Assembly: GCF_014297445.1 (NCBI RefSeq)
Contig: NZ_JACORU010000001.1
Coordinates: 1,240,001-1,304,000, forward strand
Origin: Ramlibacter albus
GTDB lineage: Bacteria > Pseudomonadota > Gammaproteobacteria > Burkholderiales > Burkholderiaceae_C
DNA: 64,000 nucleotides
Reading direction: 5' to 3'
Made by a program: the position numbers and the translations under genes. Shown here piece by piece: positions 9,125-17,514 of this stretch. The stretch's first letter is position 1; the number at the start of each line of letters is the position of its first letter. A model generated the notes under the pieces. That model made no database searches. It was not told where the DNA came from and saw only the letters and a list, made by a program, of their open reading frames with translations.

Positions 9125-9146
9125 GTGAGCACGAATTGGATAGAAT
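9118..9146 (+). promoter_or_regulatory. Promoter of the ArsR-type repressor gene, near-leaderless
   Basis: A TAGTCA -35 (9118-9123) and a TAGAAT -10 (9141-9146) are spaced by 17 bp. The -10 ends only 7 bp before the ATG at 9154, so the transcript would begin at or next to the start codon. The -35 box overlaps the end of the palindrome at 9098-9119. Confidence 0.5.
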
Positions 9147-9153
9147 CCGCGCC

Positions 9154-9507
9154 ATGGAAGGTCTCACCCCCGAAGCACTGCAGCACGTCGCCACGTATTT
9201 CCAGGCGCTGGCCGAGCCCATGCGCCTGCGGCTGCTCAACGAGCTGCGCACGGGCGAGCGCAACGTGGGCGAGCTCGCCGAGGCGGCGGGCACGTCGATG
9301 GCCAACGTGTCGCGCCATCTTTCCTTCCTGACGCAGCGCGGCATGGTGGAACGCGAGACGCGCGGAACGGCGGCGTACTACCGCATCGCCGACCCGGCCG
9401 TCTACAAGCTGTGCGACATCGTGTGCGGCAGCATCGCGCGCGTGCACGAGCGGCAGGCGCTGGGCGCGGCCGCGTTCGCGCGTGCGGGGCGGCGTCGTTC
9501 AAAATGA
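9154..9507 (+). CDS. ArsR/SmtB-family winged-helix repressor
   Basis: A 117-residue protein. The winged helix spans about residues 20-80, with the recognition helix in AGTSMANVSRHLSFLTQ and the wing in ERETRGTAAYY. The last helix carries a Cys-x3-Cys pair (KLCDIVCGS) that could bind a metal or form a disulfide. The Cys of the alpha-3 metal box of ArsR (ELCVCDL type) is missing, so the inducer is uncertain. The ATG at 9154 is preferred over the one at 9136 because the predicted -10 box lies between them. It most likely represses the divergent RND operon and itself. The stop codon overlaps the ATG of the next gene, so the hydrolase should be co-expressed. Confidence 0.88.
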   Translation: MEGLTPEALQHVATYFQALAEPMRLRLLNELRTGERNVGELAEAAGTSMANVSRHLSFLTQRGMVERETRGTAAYYRIADPAVYKLCDIVCGSIARVHERQALGAAAFARAGRRRSK

Positions 9508-10154
9508 CGCCGAACATGCTGCGCTACCTCACCGTCCCCGTCACCGCCTTCCAGCAGAACTGCTCCATCGTCTACGACGACGCCACCAAACAGGCCGCGA
9601 TCATCGACCCCGGCGGCGACGTCGAGACGCTCAAGGCCGCCGCGCAGGAGCTCGGCGTGAAGATCGAGCAGATCTGGCTCACGCACACGCACATCGACCA
9701 CGCCGGCGCCACGGCCACGCTCGCACGCGAGCTCGGCATCCCCATCGTCGGCCCGCACCCGGCGGACCAGTTCTGGATCGACCTGCTGCCGCAGCAAAGC
9801 GCGATGTTCGGCTTCCCGCAGGCCGAGCGCTTCACGCCCACGCGCTGGCTGCACGACGGCGACACGGTGGAGCTGGCGGGCTACACGCTCGACGTGCGGC
9901 ACTGCCCGGGCCACACGCCGGGCCACGTCGTCTTTCATTCACGCGAGATGAAGCGGGCGTTCGTGGGTGACGTGCTCTTCGCCGGCAGCATCGGCCGCAC
10001 CGACTTCCCGCAGGGCGACCACGCGACGCTGATCGCCAGCATCACGCAACGCCTGTGGCCGATGGGCGACGACACCGTGTTCATCCCGGGCCACGGGCCG
10101 GAGAGCACCTTCGGCGCGGAGCGGCGCAGCAACCCGTACGTGCGCGGGACCTGA
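9504..10154 (+). CDS. MBL-fold hydrolase, type II glyoxalase / YcbL-like
   Basis: A 216-residue metallo-beta-lactamase fold enzyme. The metal site is complete: THTHIDH (about residues 64-70), the His in HCPGHTPGH, the Asp in VGDVLFAGSIGR and the terminal His in PGHGPES. This short single-domain form matches YcbL rather than the two-domain glyoxalase II, so it hydrolyses thioesters such as S-lactoylglutathione or a related substrate. The ATG at 9504 overlaps the stop of the repressor gene (ATGA). An alternative ATG at 9516 gives the N-terminus MLRYLTVPV typical of the family. Co-transcription with the ArsR gene suggests it answers the same stress as the pump. Confidence 0.88.
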   Translation: MTPNMLRYLTVPVTAFQQNCSIVYDDATKQAAIIDPGGDVETLKAAAQELGVKIEQIWLTHTHIDHAGATATLARELGIPIVGPHPADQFWIDLLPQQSAMFGFPQAERFTPTRWLHDGDTVELAGYTLDVRHCPGHTPGHVVFHSREMKRAFVGDVLFAGSIGRTDFPQGDHATLIASITQRLWPMGDDTVFIPGHGPESTFGAERRSNPYVRGT

Positions 10155-10214
10155 TCGGGCGGAAGGTTTCTTCACGCGCGCGAACGCGCGGGTGCGGCGC
10201 GGCTCCAGCAGGAG

Positions 10215-11591
10215 ATGAAGAACCTGCTCGCCCACTCCGCCCTGGCCAAGGCGCTGACGCTGCTCGTGCTCGTCCTGCTGGCCGCGCTGCCGCTCGGCTC
10301 CATCGGCAGCCTGATCGAGGAGCGCGGCGCGAGCCGCCAGCAGGCAGTGGATGAACTCGCTTCCACCTACGCAAGGCCGCAGACGGTCGCCGTGCCGTTC
10401 ATCGTGTTCCCGTACACCGAGCGGTGGACCGAAGAGAAGGCGGGCGAGAAGGAGAAGTCCATGCTCGTGCCGCGCATCAAGCGGTCGGCGCAGTTCGTGT
10501 TCCCGGAGACGTCGGCGCTGGAGGGGCGGCTTGCGCCCGAGCAGCGGCACCGCGGGATCTTCAGCGTGATGTTCTATGGGCTGGAGGCGTCGTGGACCGG
10601 CCGGTTCGCGAAGTTCGACCCGTCGGCGCTGCCGCGCACCGAGCGCAACTCCACCATCGAGCCGATGGCGCCGTACCTCGCTTTCGCGGTGAAGGACGTG
10701 CGTGGCCTGCAGGGCCGGCCCGCGCTCTCGCTGGGCGGCACGTCGATGACCTGGCAGCCGCGCGTACCGGACGTCGACGAGGCCGCGCTGGGCGGCATCC
10801 ACGCACCCTTGCCGCCCGAGCTGCTGAAGGCGTGGCAGGACAAGGGCACGCTCGACTACGCGCTCAACTTCACGCTCGTGGGCCAGGAGCGGCTCTTCGT
10901 CGTGCCGCTGGCGGACGACAACAAGGCGCACATCGCATCGACGTGGCCGCATCCCGGTTTCGGCGGCAAGTTCCTGGCCGCACGGCGCGAAGTGGGTGCC
11001 GCCGGCTTCGACGCGCAGTGGGCCGTGTCGTCCCTCGCCAGCAGCGCTCGCTCGCAGTTCCTGCAGGCGCGCAGCGGCAAGGCGACCGAGCCGCCCGACA
11101 CCTTCGGCGTCACGCTGCTGGAGCCGCTGAACGTGTACTCCCTCACCAACCGCGCCATCAAGTACGGCCTGCTGTTCGTCGCGCTCACGCTCGCCGCGGC
11201 CTACATGTTCGAGCTGTTCAAGGATCTGCGGCTGCACCCGATCCAGTACGCGCTGGTGGCGCTGGCGATCTCCGTGTTCTTCCTGCTGCTGCTCGCCCTG
11301 TCCGAGAAGATTCCGTTTGCGTGGGCGTATGGGCTCGCCGCGGGTGCGAGCAGTGCGCTGCTCACGATCTACTTCGGCGCGGTGCTGCGCGGCTGGCGGC
11401 GCGGGCTGGGGCTCGGCGGCTATGTCGCGCTGCTGTACGCGGCGCTGTATGGGCTGCTCTCGTCGGAAGACAGTGCGCTGCTGCTCGGCTCGCTGCTGCT
11501 CTTCGGCCTGCTCGCCCTCTTCATGGTCGGCACGCGCCGGGTGGACTGGTATGCCCTCGGCGCGAGGCCGTCCGTCAGCGATGCGCGATAG
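10215..11591 (+). CDS. creD: CreD-like cell envelope integrity inner-membrane protein
   Basis: A 458-residue protein with an N-terminal membrane segment (about residues 11-33), a large periplasmic region of about 290 residues, and five or so hydrophobic segments in the C-terminal third. The periplasmic part contains SVMFYGLEASWTGRF and the C-terminal part LFKDLRLHPIQYALVALA; both patterns are conserved in CreD/inner-membrane protein DUF. In Enterobacteria and Stenotrophomonas CreD is induced by CreBC and affects envelope integrity and colicin or beta-lactam response. There is no creBC here, but ampG and an M48 protease follow, so an envelope theme is plausible. An AGGAG lies directly against the ATG, closer than ideal. 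Its 3' end overlaps the convergent protease gene by 17 bp. Confidence 0.88.
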   Translation: MKNLLAHSALAKALTLLVLVLLAALPLGSIGSLIEERGASRQQAVDELASTYARPQTVAVPFIVFPYTERWTEEKAGEKEKSMLVPRIKRSAQFVFPETSALEGRLAPEQRHRGIFSVMFYGLEASWTGRFAKFDPSALPRTERNSTIEPMAPYLAFAVKDVRGLQGRPALSLGGTSMTWQPRVPDVDEAALGGIHAPLPPELLKAWQDKGTLDYALNFTLVGQERLFVVPLADDNKAHIASTWPHPGFGGKFLAARREVGAAGFDAQWAVSSLASSARSQFLQARSGKATEPPDTFGVTLLEPLNVYSLTNRAIKYGLLFVALTLAAAYMFELFKDLRLHPIQYALVALAISVFFLLLLALSEKIPFAWAYGLAAGASSALLTIYFGAVLRGWRRGLGLGGYVALLYAALYGLLSSEDSALLLGSLLLFGLLALFMVGTRRVDWYALGARPSVSDAR

Positions 11592-12408
11592 CCTGCTCGT
11601 ACAGCCCGCGCACGCGCGGGATGTTCATCTGCAGGTTGCGCATGCGGTCGGGCCCGGTGGGGTGGCTGGAGATGAAGGCCGGCCCGCCCCCGCCGCCCGA
11701 GGCGCGCGCCATCTTGTCCCAAAGCGTGATCGAGGCGTCCGGGTTGTAGCCGGCGCGCGCGGCCAGCTCCAGCCCCACGAGGTCCGCCTCGTTCTCGTCG
11801 TCGCGGCTGTATTTCAGCGACAGCAGCTGCGTGCCGATGTTCGCGGCCAGGTCGCCGATCTGCCCGAGCCCCAGCACCTGCGCGGCAATGGAAGCGACGG
11901 TGCCGGTGATCTGCGTCTTGGCGATGCGCGCGCGCGCATGCTCGCGCAGCGCGTGGGCCATCTCGTGGCCCATCACCATCGCCGTCTCGTCGTCCGTGAG
12001 CTGCAGCTTGGTGAGCAGCCCGCTGAAGAAGGCGATCTTGCCGCCGGGCATGCAGAACGCGTTGATCGAGTTGCTGCCGATCAGGTTCACCTCCCAGCGC
12101 CATTGCCCGGCGCGCGGGTTCCAGCGGCCCGCCTGCGGGATCAGGCGCTGGGCGATGTGCCGCAGCCTTTGCAATTGCGGGTGGCTCTCCCCCGCCAGCG
12201 CACCCTTGGCGCGCGCCTGCTCGAGCAATTGCGTGTACTGCTGGGCAGCGGCGACTTCCAGCTCCTGCGCCGGCACGAGGCTGCGGGCGCGTGAGGGGCC
12301 GCCTACGTCCACTTGCGCCAGGACGGGCGCCGACGCGGCCGCGCCTGCGGCCAGAATGAAGCCGCGCCGGGTCCACGCGGACGTCTTGGAAAGGCAGAGC
12401 TGGCACAT
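11575..12408 (-). CDS. M48-family zinc metalloprotease, Tat-exported
   Basis: A 277-residue protein. The N-terminus has a twin-arginine signal (TRRGFILAAG followed by an Ala-rich core and AxA cleavage near residue 32). The catalytic zinc motif HEMAH is at about residue 150, with the third ligand Glu in the ENEADLVGLE helix. This is the LoiP/YcaL-type periplasmic M48 peptidase family, which degrades or matures envelope proteins. A Tat signal is unusual, since M48 homologues are often lipoproteins. Only 33 bp separate it from the divergent ampG start. Confidence 0.88.
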   Translation of the reverse strand: MCQLCLSKTSAWTRRGFILAAGAAASAPVLAQVDVGGPSRARSLVPAQELEVAAAQQYTQLLEQARAKGALAGESHPQLQRLRHIAQRLIPQAGRWNPRAGQWRWEVNLIGSNSINAFCMPGGKIAFFSGLLTKLQLTDDETAMVMGHEMAHALREHARARIAKTQITGTVASIAAQVLGLGQIGDLAANIGTQLLSLKYSRDDENEADLVGLELAARAGYNPDASITLWDKMARASGGGGGPAFISSHPTGPDRMRNLQMNIPRVRGLYEQAIAHR

Positions 12409-12441
12409 GGCCCAATAATAGTGACGAACAACACAAACACC

Positions 12442-13806
12442 ATGTCGGATTCCGTCGCGACCCCCCCTCGGAGCGAACCTGCACCGCCGAAGAAGAAGCG
12501 CTCCGTCCTCGACGTGCTGCGCGGCCTGCGCCAGCCCAAGGTGGCCGTGATGCTGGCCCTGGGCTTCTCGTCCGGGCTGCCCTTCCTGCTCACCGCCAAC
12601 ACGTTCGGCTACTGGCTGCGCGACGAGGGCACCAGCCTCAAGGCGATCGGCTTCATCTCCTGGGTCGGCTTCGCGTACGCGTTCAAGGTGTACTGGTCGC
12701 CGCTCGTCGACCGCATGGACATCCCGCTGTTCGGCCGGCTGGGGCGGCGGCGCGGCTGGATGCTGTTCTGCCAGCTCCTCGTGGCCGTCGGCCTGCTCGC
12801 CATGTCGTTCTTCGGCGTGAAGGCGGGGCTCGGGGTCATCGGCGCGTTCGCATTGCTCGTGGCTTTCGCATCGGCCACGCAGGACATCGCCATCGACGCC
12901 TGGCGCATCGAAGCGGCGTCGGACTCCGACGAGGTGGGCATGCTCACCTCCGCCGCGCAACTGGGCTACCGCATCGCGCTGCTCGTCACCGACGCGGCGA
13001 TCATCGCGGCCGCCGAGCGCGTCGGTTGGTCCCTCTCGTATGTGGCGATGGCGGTGCTGATGACGATCGGCGTCGTCGCCACCTTCTTCGCGTTCGAGCC
13101 GCAGCGGGCGGACGAGGTGCTGCACGCCAAGCCGCCGCTGTGGAGCCGGCGCGGGCTCGTCGACGCGCTCATCGGCCCCTTCGTGGACTTCTTCCGCAAG
13201 CACAAGTCCACCGGCCTCGTGATCCTGCTGATGGTCGCGCTGTACCGCCTGCCCGACTTCATCATGGGCCCGATGTACAACCCGTACTACCACGACCTGG
13301 GCATCTCCAAGGACACGGTGGCGCTGGTGCGGGGTTCGTTCGGGCTGGTCGCGACTTTCCTCGGCCTGGGCGCCGCCGGCCTCACCGTGCTGCGCATCGG
13401 CATGATGCCCACGCTGGTGGTCGGGCTCATCCTCGAAGGCCTCGGTACCGCGGCGTTCGCGCTGCTCGCGCTGCATGCCGGCGACGTGATGTTCGCCGCC
13501 GTGATGTCGCTCGATGCTTTCGCGCAGGCTTTCGCCGGCGTGGCGCTCGTCACCTACATGTCCAGCCTGACGAGCCTGGGCTACACCGCCACGCAGTACG
13601 CGATGCTGTCGTCCACCTACGCGCTGCTGGGCAAGTTCCTCAAGGGCTTCTCCGGCGTTGCCATCGATGCGATGACGCCGACGTACGGGCTGATCGGGTC
13701 CTATGCGACGGCGTTCATTGCCACGGGGCTCACGGCCATACCGCCGCTGCTGCTGATCGCGCTGCTGTGGCGCATGCACGGGCGCACGGGGTCGGCGCAG
13801 GCCTGA
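12442..13806 (+). CDS. ampG: AmpG-type muropeptide permease (MFS)
   Basis: A 454-residue major-facilitator protein with about 12 membrane segments. The cytoplasmic N-terminus is basic. Conserved AmpG features include GFSSGLPFLLTANT near residue 33, FKVYWSPLVDR at about 84, and the SATQDIAIDAWRIE segment at about 150. The family imports GlcNAc-anhydroMurNAc peptides from the periplasm for peptidoglycan recycling. The gene diverges from the M48 protease and lies near creD, which gives an envelope context. Its TGA abuts the stop codon of the convergent acyl-CoA ligase with no gap, inside a TGATCA palindrome. Confidence 0.9.
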   Translation: MSDSVATPPRSEPAPPKKKRSVLDVLRGLRQPKVAVMLALGFSSGLPFLLTANTFGYWLRDEGTSLKAIGFISWVGFAYAFKVYWSPLVDRMDIPLFGRLGRRRGWMLFCQLLVAVGLLAMSFFGVKAGLGVIGAFALLVAFASATQDIAIDAWRIEAASDSDEVGMLTSAAQLGYRIALLVTDAAIIAAAERVGWSLSYVAMAVLMTIGVVATFFAFEPQRADEVLHAKPPLWSRRGLVDALIGPFVDFFRKHKSTGLVILLMVALYRLPDFIMGPMYNPYYHDLGISKDTVALVRGSFGLVATFLGLGAAGLTVLRIGMMPTLVVGLILEGLGTAAFALLALHAGDVMFAAVMSLDAFAQAFAGVALVTYMSSLTSLGYTATQYAMLSSTYALLGKFLKGFSGVAIDAMTPTYGLIGSYATAFIATGLTAIPPLLLIALLWRMHGRTGSAQA

Positions 13807-15264
13807 TCAGGCGAACCGTCGCGCGAGTGCCGCGCGCTGCACCTTGCCCAGCGCGGTTTTGGGCAAGGCGTCGACGAAGTACCACTTGCGAGGGATCTTG
13901 AAGCGCGCGAGCTGCCCTTCGAGGTGGAGCCTCAGTGCGCCTTCGGTGCAGGGCACCTTCGCGACGATGGCGACTGCCACTGCTTCGCCCCATCGCTCGT
14001 CGGGCACGCCGAAGGCCGCGCACTCGGCGACGGCGGGGTGCTGGGCCAGCACCAGCTCGATCTCCGCCGGGTGGATGTTCTCGCCGCCGGAGATGATCAG
14101 CTCCTTCGCGCGGCCGACGATTGTGTAGCTGCCGTCGGCTGCCTGCACGGCGAGGTCGCCGGTGGCGAACCAGCCGTCGGCATCGAGCGCGGGCACGTCG
14201 GGCCAGTAGCGCGCCACGATGTTCGGCGCGCGCAGCAGCACCTCGCCGCCTTCACCCAGCTTCGCCTCGACACCCTGCGCGGGCCAGCCGCACGAGCCGA
14301 CGTGCGTGCGCGCGTGCGTGGGGCCGAGCGCGATGGAGAACGGGCCCGTCTCGGTGGCGCCGTAGACGTTGCACAGCGGTACGCCGCGTGCGTGGAAAGC
14401 TTCGACGAGTGCTGTCGGTATGAGGCTGGAGCCGGCCCAGACGGCGCGCAGCGACGAGAGATCCGTGCTTGCCCATCGAGGATGCTCCACCAGCGCCTTC
14501 ATCGTCGCGGGCACCTGCAGCGTGAGCGTCGGTCGCAAGCCGGCGATGGCCCCAAGCGTCTCGCCCGGGTCGAACTTCGCGTGCAGCACCACCTCGGCGC
14601 CTGCGTACAGCGCGGGCAGAGTCTGGATGCAGAGGCCGCCGACGTGGAACAGCGGCAGCACGGTCAGGACGCGGTCGTGCGGCGACAGCTCCTGCGACGC
14701 CGCGGCGATCGCCATGTTGGCGAGCAGGTTGGCCTGCGTGTGGACGGCGAGCTTGGGGCCGCCCGTCGTGCCTGACGTGGACACCAGCAGCACCGGCGAA
14801 TCGGCCTTGCCGTCCGTCGGTGCATCGGATGCGGGCGGTGCGGCCATCAGTTCGTCGACGCAGTGGCTGGCGAGCGAGTTGCGCTGCGCGAGCGCCTTCG
14901 CGGCCTCGGCCCAGGTGATGTCGTGCACCACGCAAACGGGCTTGCAGTCCGCAAGCAACCGGTCCCATTCGCCCGGCGCCAGCCGGTAGTTCAGCGGCAC
15001 AAGCACCGCGCCCAGGCGCGCCAGCGCGAACAGCAGTACCAGCTCGCCCGGATGGCTCGCCCCGAGCCACGCCACGCGGTCGCCGCTGCGCACGTGCCAA
15101 TCCTGCGCGAGCAAGCGCGTGGCGGCCACGATGCGGCGAGCAAGATCGCCATAGCTCAGCCGCTCGCCCTCGAACAGCAGCGCCGTCTGTCCGGGTGACT
15201 CCAGCGCATGCCGCGCCACCACCTCGGCCAACGACACCTCACCCGCGAAAACAGGGACACCCAT
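13807..15264 (-). CDS. Acyl-CoA synthetase (AMP-forming), ANL superfamily
   Basis: A 485-residue ligase with the ANL motifs in order: the phosphate loop STSGTTGGPK (about residue 165), VYGATETG (about 302), the hinge region TGDLAV and GRAKELIISGGENI (about 371-392), and the catalytic Lys in TALGKVQR near the C-terminus. It is close in size to 2-succinylbenzoate or malonyl-CoA ligases, but the acyl pocket cannot be assigned from the sequence. It activates a carboxylic acid to an acyl-CoA through an acyl-adenylate. It stands alone between ampG (convergent) and a two-component pair (divergent). The several CoA-dependent genes further on could use its product, but that link is speculative. Confidence 0.88.
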   Translation of the reverse strand: MGVPVFAGEVSLAEVVARHALESPGQTALLFEGERLSYGDLARRIVAATRLLAQDWHVRSGDRVAWLGASHPGELVLLFALARLGAVLVPLNYRLAPGEWDRLLADCKPVCVVHDITWAEAAKALAQRNSLASHCVDELMAAPPASDAPTDGKADSPVLLVSTSGTTGGPKLAVHTQANLLANMAIAAASQELSPHDRVLTVLPLFHVGGLCIQTLPALYAGAEVVLHAKFDPGETLGAIAGLRPTLTLQVPATMKALVEHPRWASTDLSSLRAVWAGSSLIPTALVEAFHARGVPLCNVYGATETGPFSIALGPTHARTHVGSCGWPAQGVEAKLGEGGEVLLRAPNIVARYWPDVPALDADGWFATGDLAVQAADGSYTIVGRAKELIISGGENIHPAEIELVLAQHPAVAECAAFGVPDERWGEAVAVAIVAKVPCTEGALRLHLEGQLARFKIPRKWYFVDALPKTALGKVQRAALARRFA

Positions 15265-15344
15265 TTACCTAACTTTACGCCCGGTTCAATGGTGCTCGGC
15301 CGCGGTCCCCCAACATGGGGATCAACTCATTAACATTGGATTCC

Positions 15345-16058
15345 ATGCAGCAACTGTTGATGATCGAAGACGACGCGCGGCTGGCCCAGATGGTGGGCGA
15401 GTACCTCGAGCGTTCGGGCTTCGGCGTGACCCATGCGCTCGACGCCAGGGCGGGCATGGCGGTCCTGCAGGAGCCGCCCGCGGGCGCCTCGCCTGACCTC
15501 GTCATCCTGGACCTCATGCTGCCCGACATGGACGGGCTCGAAGTGTGTCGCCGCGTGCGCTCGCTGCCCGGCGAGGCCGGCAAGGTGCCGGTGCTGATGC
15601 TCACCGCCAAGGGCGACCCCATGGACCGCATCGTCGGCCTGGAGCTCGGCGCCGACGACTACCTGCCCAAGCCGTTCGAGCCGCGCGAATTGCTCGCGCG
15701 CATCCGCGCCATCCTGCGCCGCAAGGGCGAGGGCGGGCAGCCCTCGGCCAAGGTGATGCGTTTCGGCTCGCTGGAGATCGACCGCGATGCGCGCACGGTC
15801 ATGGTCGCGGGGCAATCCTGCGAGCTCACCTCCTACCAGTTCGACCTGCTGGTGGTGCTGGCCGAGCGCGCGGGCCGCGTGCTCACGCGCGACCAGATCA
15901 TGGAGGCCGTGCGCGGCCGCGAGCTGGAGGCGTTCGACCGCAGCATCGACGTGCACATGGGCCGCATCCGCGCGGCCATCGAGGTCGATGCGAAGAACCC
16001 GAAGCGCATCCTCACCGTGCGCGGTGTGGGCTACGTTTTCGCCAAACAACAAGACTGA
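15345..16058 (+). CDS. OmpR/PhoB-family response regulator
   Basis: A 237-residue protein. The receiver domain (about 1-120) holds the acidic pair Glu8/Asp9/Asp10, phospho-acceptor Asp56 in VILDLMLPD and Lys in YLPKPFEPRE. A winged-helix DNA-binding domain (about 135-232) ends with the conserved VRGVGYVF. The start at 15345 gives MQQLLMIEDD, the normal family N-terminus; an in-frame ATG 30 bp upstream would add ten untypical residues. A small CCCCA-ACA-TGGGG inverted repeat (15308-15320) lies in the leader and could be a binding site or hairpin. The gene overlaps the histidine kinase by one base (TGATG), so they form a pair. It most resembles RstA/OmpR regulators. Confidence 0.9.
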   Translation: MQQLLMIEDDARLAQMVGEYLERSGFGVTHALDARAGMAVLQEPPAGASPDLVILDLMLPDMDGLEVCRRVRSLPGEAGKVPVLMLTAKGDPMDRIVGLELGADDYLPKPFEPRELLARIRAILRRKGEGGQPSAKVMRFGSLEIDRDARTVMVAGQSCELTSYQFDLLVVLAERAGRVLTRDQIMEAVRGRELEAFDRSIDVHMGRIRAAIEVDAKNPKRILTVRGVGYVFAKQQD

Positions 16059-17278
16059 TGACATCCTGGTCCGAGCGCTGGAGGTTCCCGCTCTACCTGC
16101 GCATCTGGCTGGCCGTCGTCGTTGCCGTCTTCCTGCTCACCACCGGCTTCGGCCTCATCCTGCGCGAGCAGCGCGAACGCGAGCGCGAGGCGCAGCGCGA
16201 ACAGTCGCCGCCACGCCAGATCATCCTGCGCGACGAAGCGGGCGAGGTGCTCGGCGAAGCGTCCGTGCGGCCGGTTCGCGTGCCGGGGCAGGGCGTCGAA
16301 TTCCAGGTGCCGATGAAGGACGGCAAGACGGTCATCGTGCAATTGCCCCCGCGCCCGCGCGCGCCGGGCGACGAGGGGCGGCGCCGCGCCGGCGGGCCGG
16401 GGCCGAGCCCGTGGTGGACGCCGTGGTCCATGCTGGCCATCATCGCGCTTGCCGTCGCCGTGGGCAGCTACCCCATCGTGCGCCGCATCACCAAGCGCCT
16501 CGAGGCGCTGCGGCAGGGCGTCGAGCGTTGGGGCGAAGGCGACCTCGGCGCGCGCGTGCAGGTGGAAGGGCACGACGAGATCGCCTTCCTCGCGCAGCGC
16601 TTCAACCATTCGGCCGAGCGCATCGAGACACTGCTGAAGACGCACAAGTCGCTGCTGGCCAATGCGTCGCACGAGCTGCGCTCGCCGCTCGCGCGCATCC
16701 GCATGGGGCTGGAGCTGATGACGCCCGAGCCCGACGCCACGACGCGCCGCGAGATCGAGCGCAGCATCGCCGAGCTCGACCAGCTGGTCGACGAGATCCT
16801 GCTGGCGAGCCGGCTCGATGCGAAGGAAACGGACGTCGGCACTTTCGAGGCCGTCGATCTCACGGGCCTCGCGGCCGAGGAATGCGCGCGTGCCGGCGCC
16901 GAGCTGCACGCCGCCGAAGACGGCCGGCCGCTCGTCGTGCACGGTGTCCCCAAGCTGCTGCGCCGCGCGCTGCGCAACCTGCTGGAGAACGCGCGCCGCT
17001 ACAGCACCGGGCCGGTTACTGTCGAGCTGAAGCGCGAGGGCGGCAACGCTGTCGTGCGCGTGTGCGACCAGGGCCCGGGCGTACCGCCGGCCGAGCGCGA
17101 CCGCATCTTCGAGCCCTTCTACCGGCTGCCGGGTGCGAGTGAGCGCGAAGGCAGTGTGGGTTTGGGCCTGGCGCTGGTGCGCTCGATCACCCAGCGCCAC
17201 CACGGCAGCGTGCATTGCGAGGACAACCCGGGCGGCGGCGCCTGCTTCGTGCTGGCCCTTGCCTGTCACGAAAAGTAA
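16058..17278 (+). CDS. Sensor histidine kinase, HAMP-HisKA-HATPase (RstB/EnvZ-type)
   Basis: A 406-residue kinase. TM1 is about residues 15-35 and TM2 about 122-142, with a short periplasmic loop that is Arg/Glu- and Pro-rich. HAMP (about 142-195) is followed by the HisKA helix with phospho-acceptor His205 in NASHELRSPLARIRMG, then the ATPase domain with N-box LLENARRYS, G1 DQGPGVP and G2 GLGLALVRSI. The small sensor loop suggests detection of a membrane or ionic signal rather than a bulky ligand. It is the partner of the preceding regulator. A 236-bp untranslated stretch with a strong terminator follows. Confidence 0.9.
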   Translation: MTSWSERWRFPLYLRIWLAVVVAVFLLTTGFGLILREQREREREAQREQSPPRQIILRDEAGEVLGEASVRPVRVPGQGVEFQVPMKDGKTVIVQLPPRPRAPGDEGRRRAGGPGPSPWWTPWSMLAIIALAVAVGSYPIVRRITKRLEALRQGVERWGEGDLGARVQVEGHDEIAFLAQRFNHSAERIETLLKTHKSLLANASHELRSPLARIRMGLELMTPEPDATTRREIERSIAELDQLVDEILLASRLDAKETDVGTFEAVDLTGLAAEECARAGAELHAAEDGRPLVVHGVPKLLRRALRNLLENARRYSTGPVTVELKREGGNAVVRVCDQGPGVPPAERDRIFEPFYRLPGASEREGSVGLGLALVRSITQRHHGSVHCEDNPGGGACFVLALACHEK

Positions 17279-17439
17279 ACCGCTGTAAAAGAGTCCTGCA
17301 GGGCTCGCCAATGCAGGAAAAAATCACCAATATTGCTGCATGCAACGGGTCCGTTGAGGCTTCCCTCCGCAATGTGGGGGATGCAGCAGCGGCAGGGCGG
17401 GACTAAAGTTGCTTCAACGCTGTCACGCAAAGCCCGGCA

Positions 17440-17511
17440 ACCGGTTTCAAGTCTCCCAACGACGTCCTTCCAAGGACTTGATACAGCCACCGCAAGGTGG
17501 CTGTTTTTTTT
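17440..17511 (+). ncRNA. Candidate small RNA or structured 3' UTR
   Basis: The 236 bp between the kinase stop and the convergent SDR gene contain no convincing coding sequence. The last 70 or so bases can fold. A perfect palindrome GTCCTTCCAAGGAC (17464-17477) would form a stem with the loop UCCA and expose a CCUUCC (anti-Shine-Dalgarno) sequence. CAAGTC at 17448-17453 can alternatively pair with GACTTG at 17475-17480. The terminator hairpin follows. Hairpins showing a CU-rich loop next to a Rho-independent terminator are common in trans-acting sRNAs, so an sRNA, either from its own promoter or processed from the kinase mRNA, is plausible. No convincing -35/-10 pair is seen, so the 5' end is undefined. 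Confidence 0.35.
17484..17511 (+). terminator. Strong Rho-independent terminator
   Basis: A perfect 8-bp stem, CAGCCACC pairing with GGTGGCTG, closes a GCAA (GNRA) tetraloop and is followed by eight T residues. It ends transcription coming from the two-component operon or from an sRNA in the 17279-17483 stretch. It is the only textbook intrinsic terminator I find in the window. Confidence 0.9.
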
Positions 17512-17514
17512 GTC

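Noticed and set aside
9098..9507. ArsR gene as a BigR/SqrR-type persulfide sensor
   Set aside because: The partners (DUF2892, MBL hydrolase) are suggestive, but the first sensing Cys in the HTH is missing and both visible Cys lie in the last helix, so the identity cannot be claimed.
10173..10195. CGCGCG-CGAA-CGCGCG hairpin between the MBL and creD genes
   Set aside because: Alternating CG is frequent by chance in this genome and no T-run or motif accompanies it.
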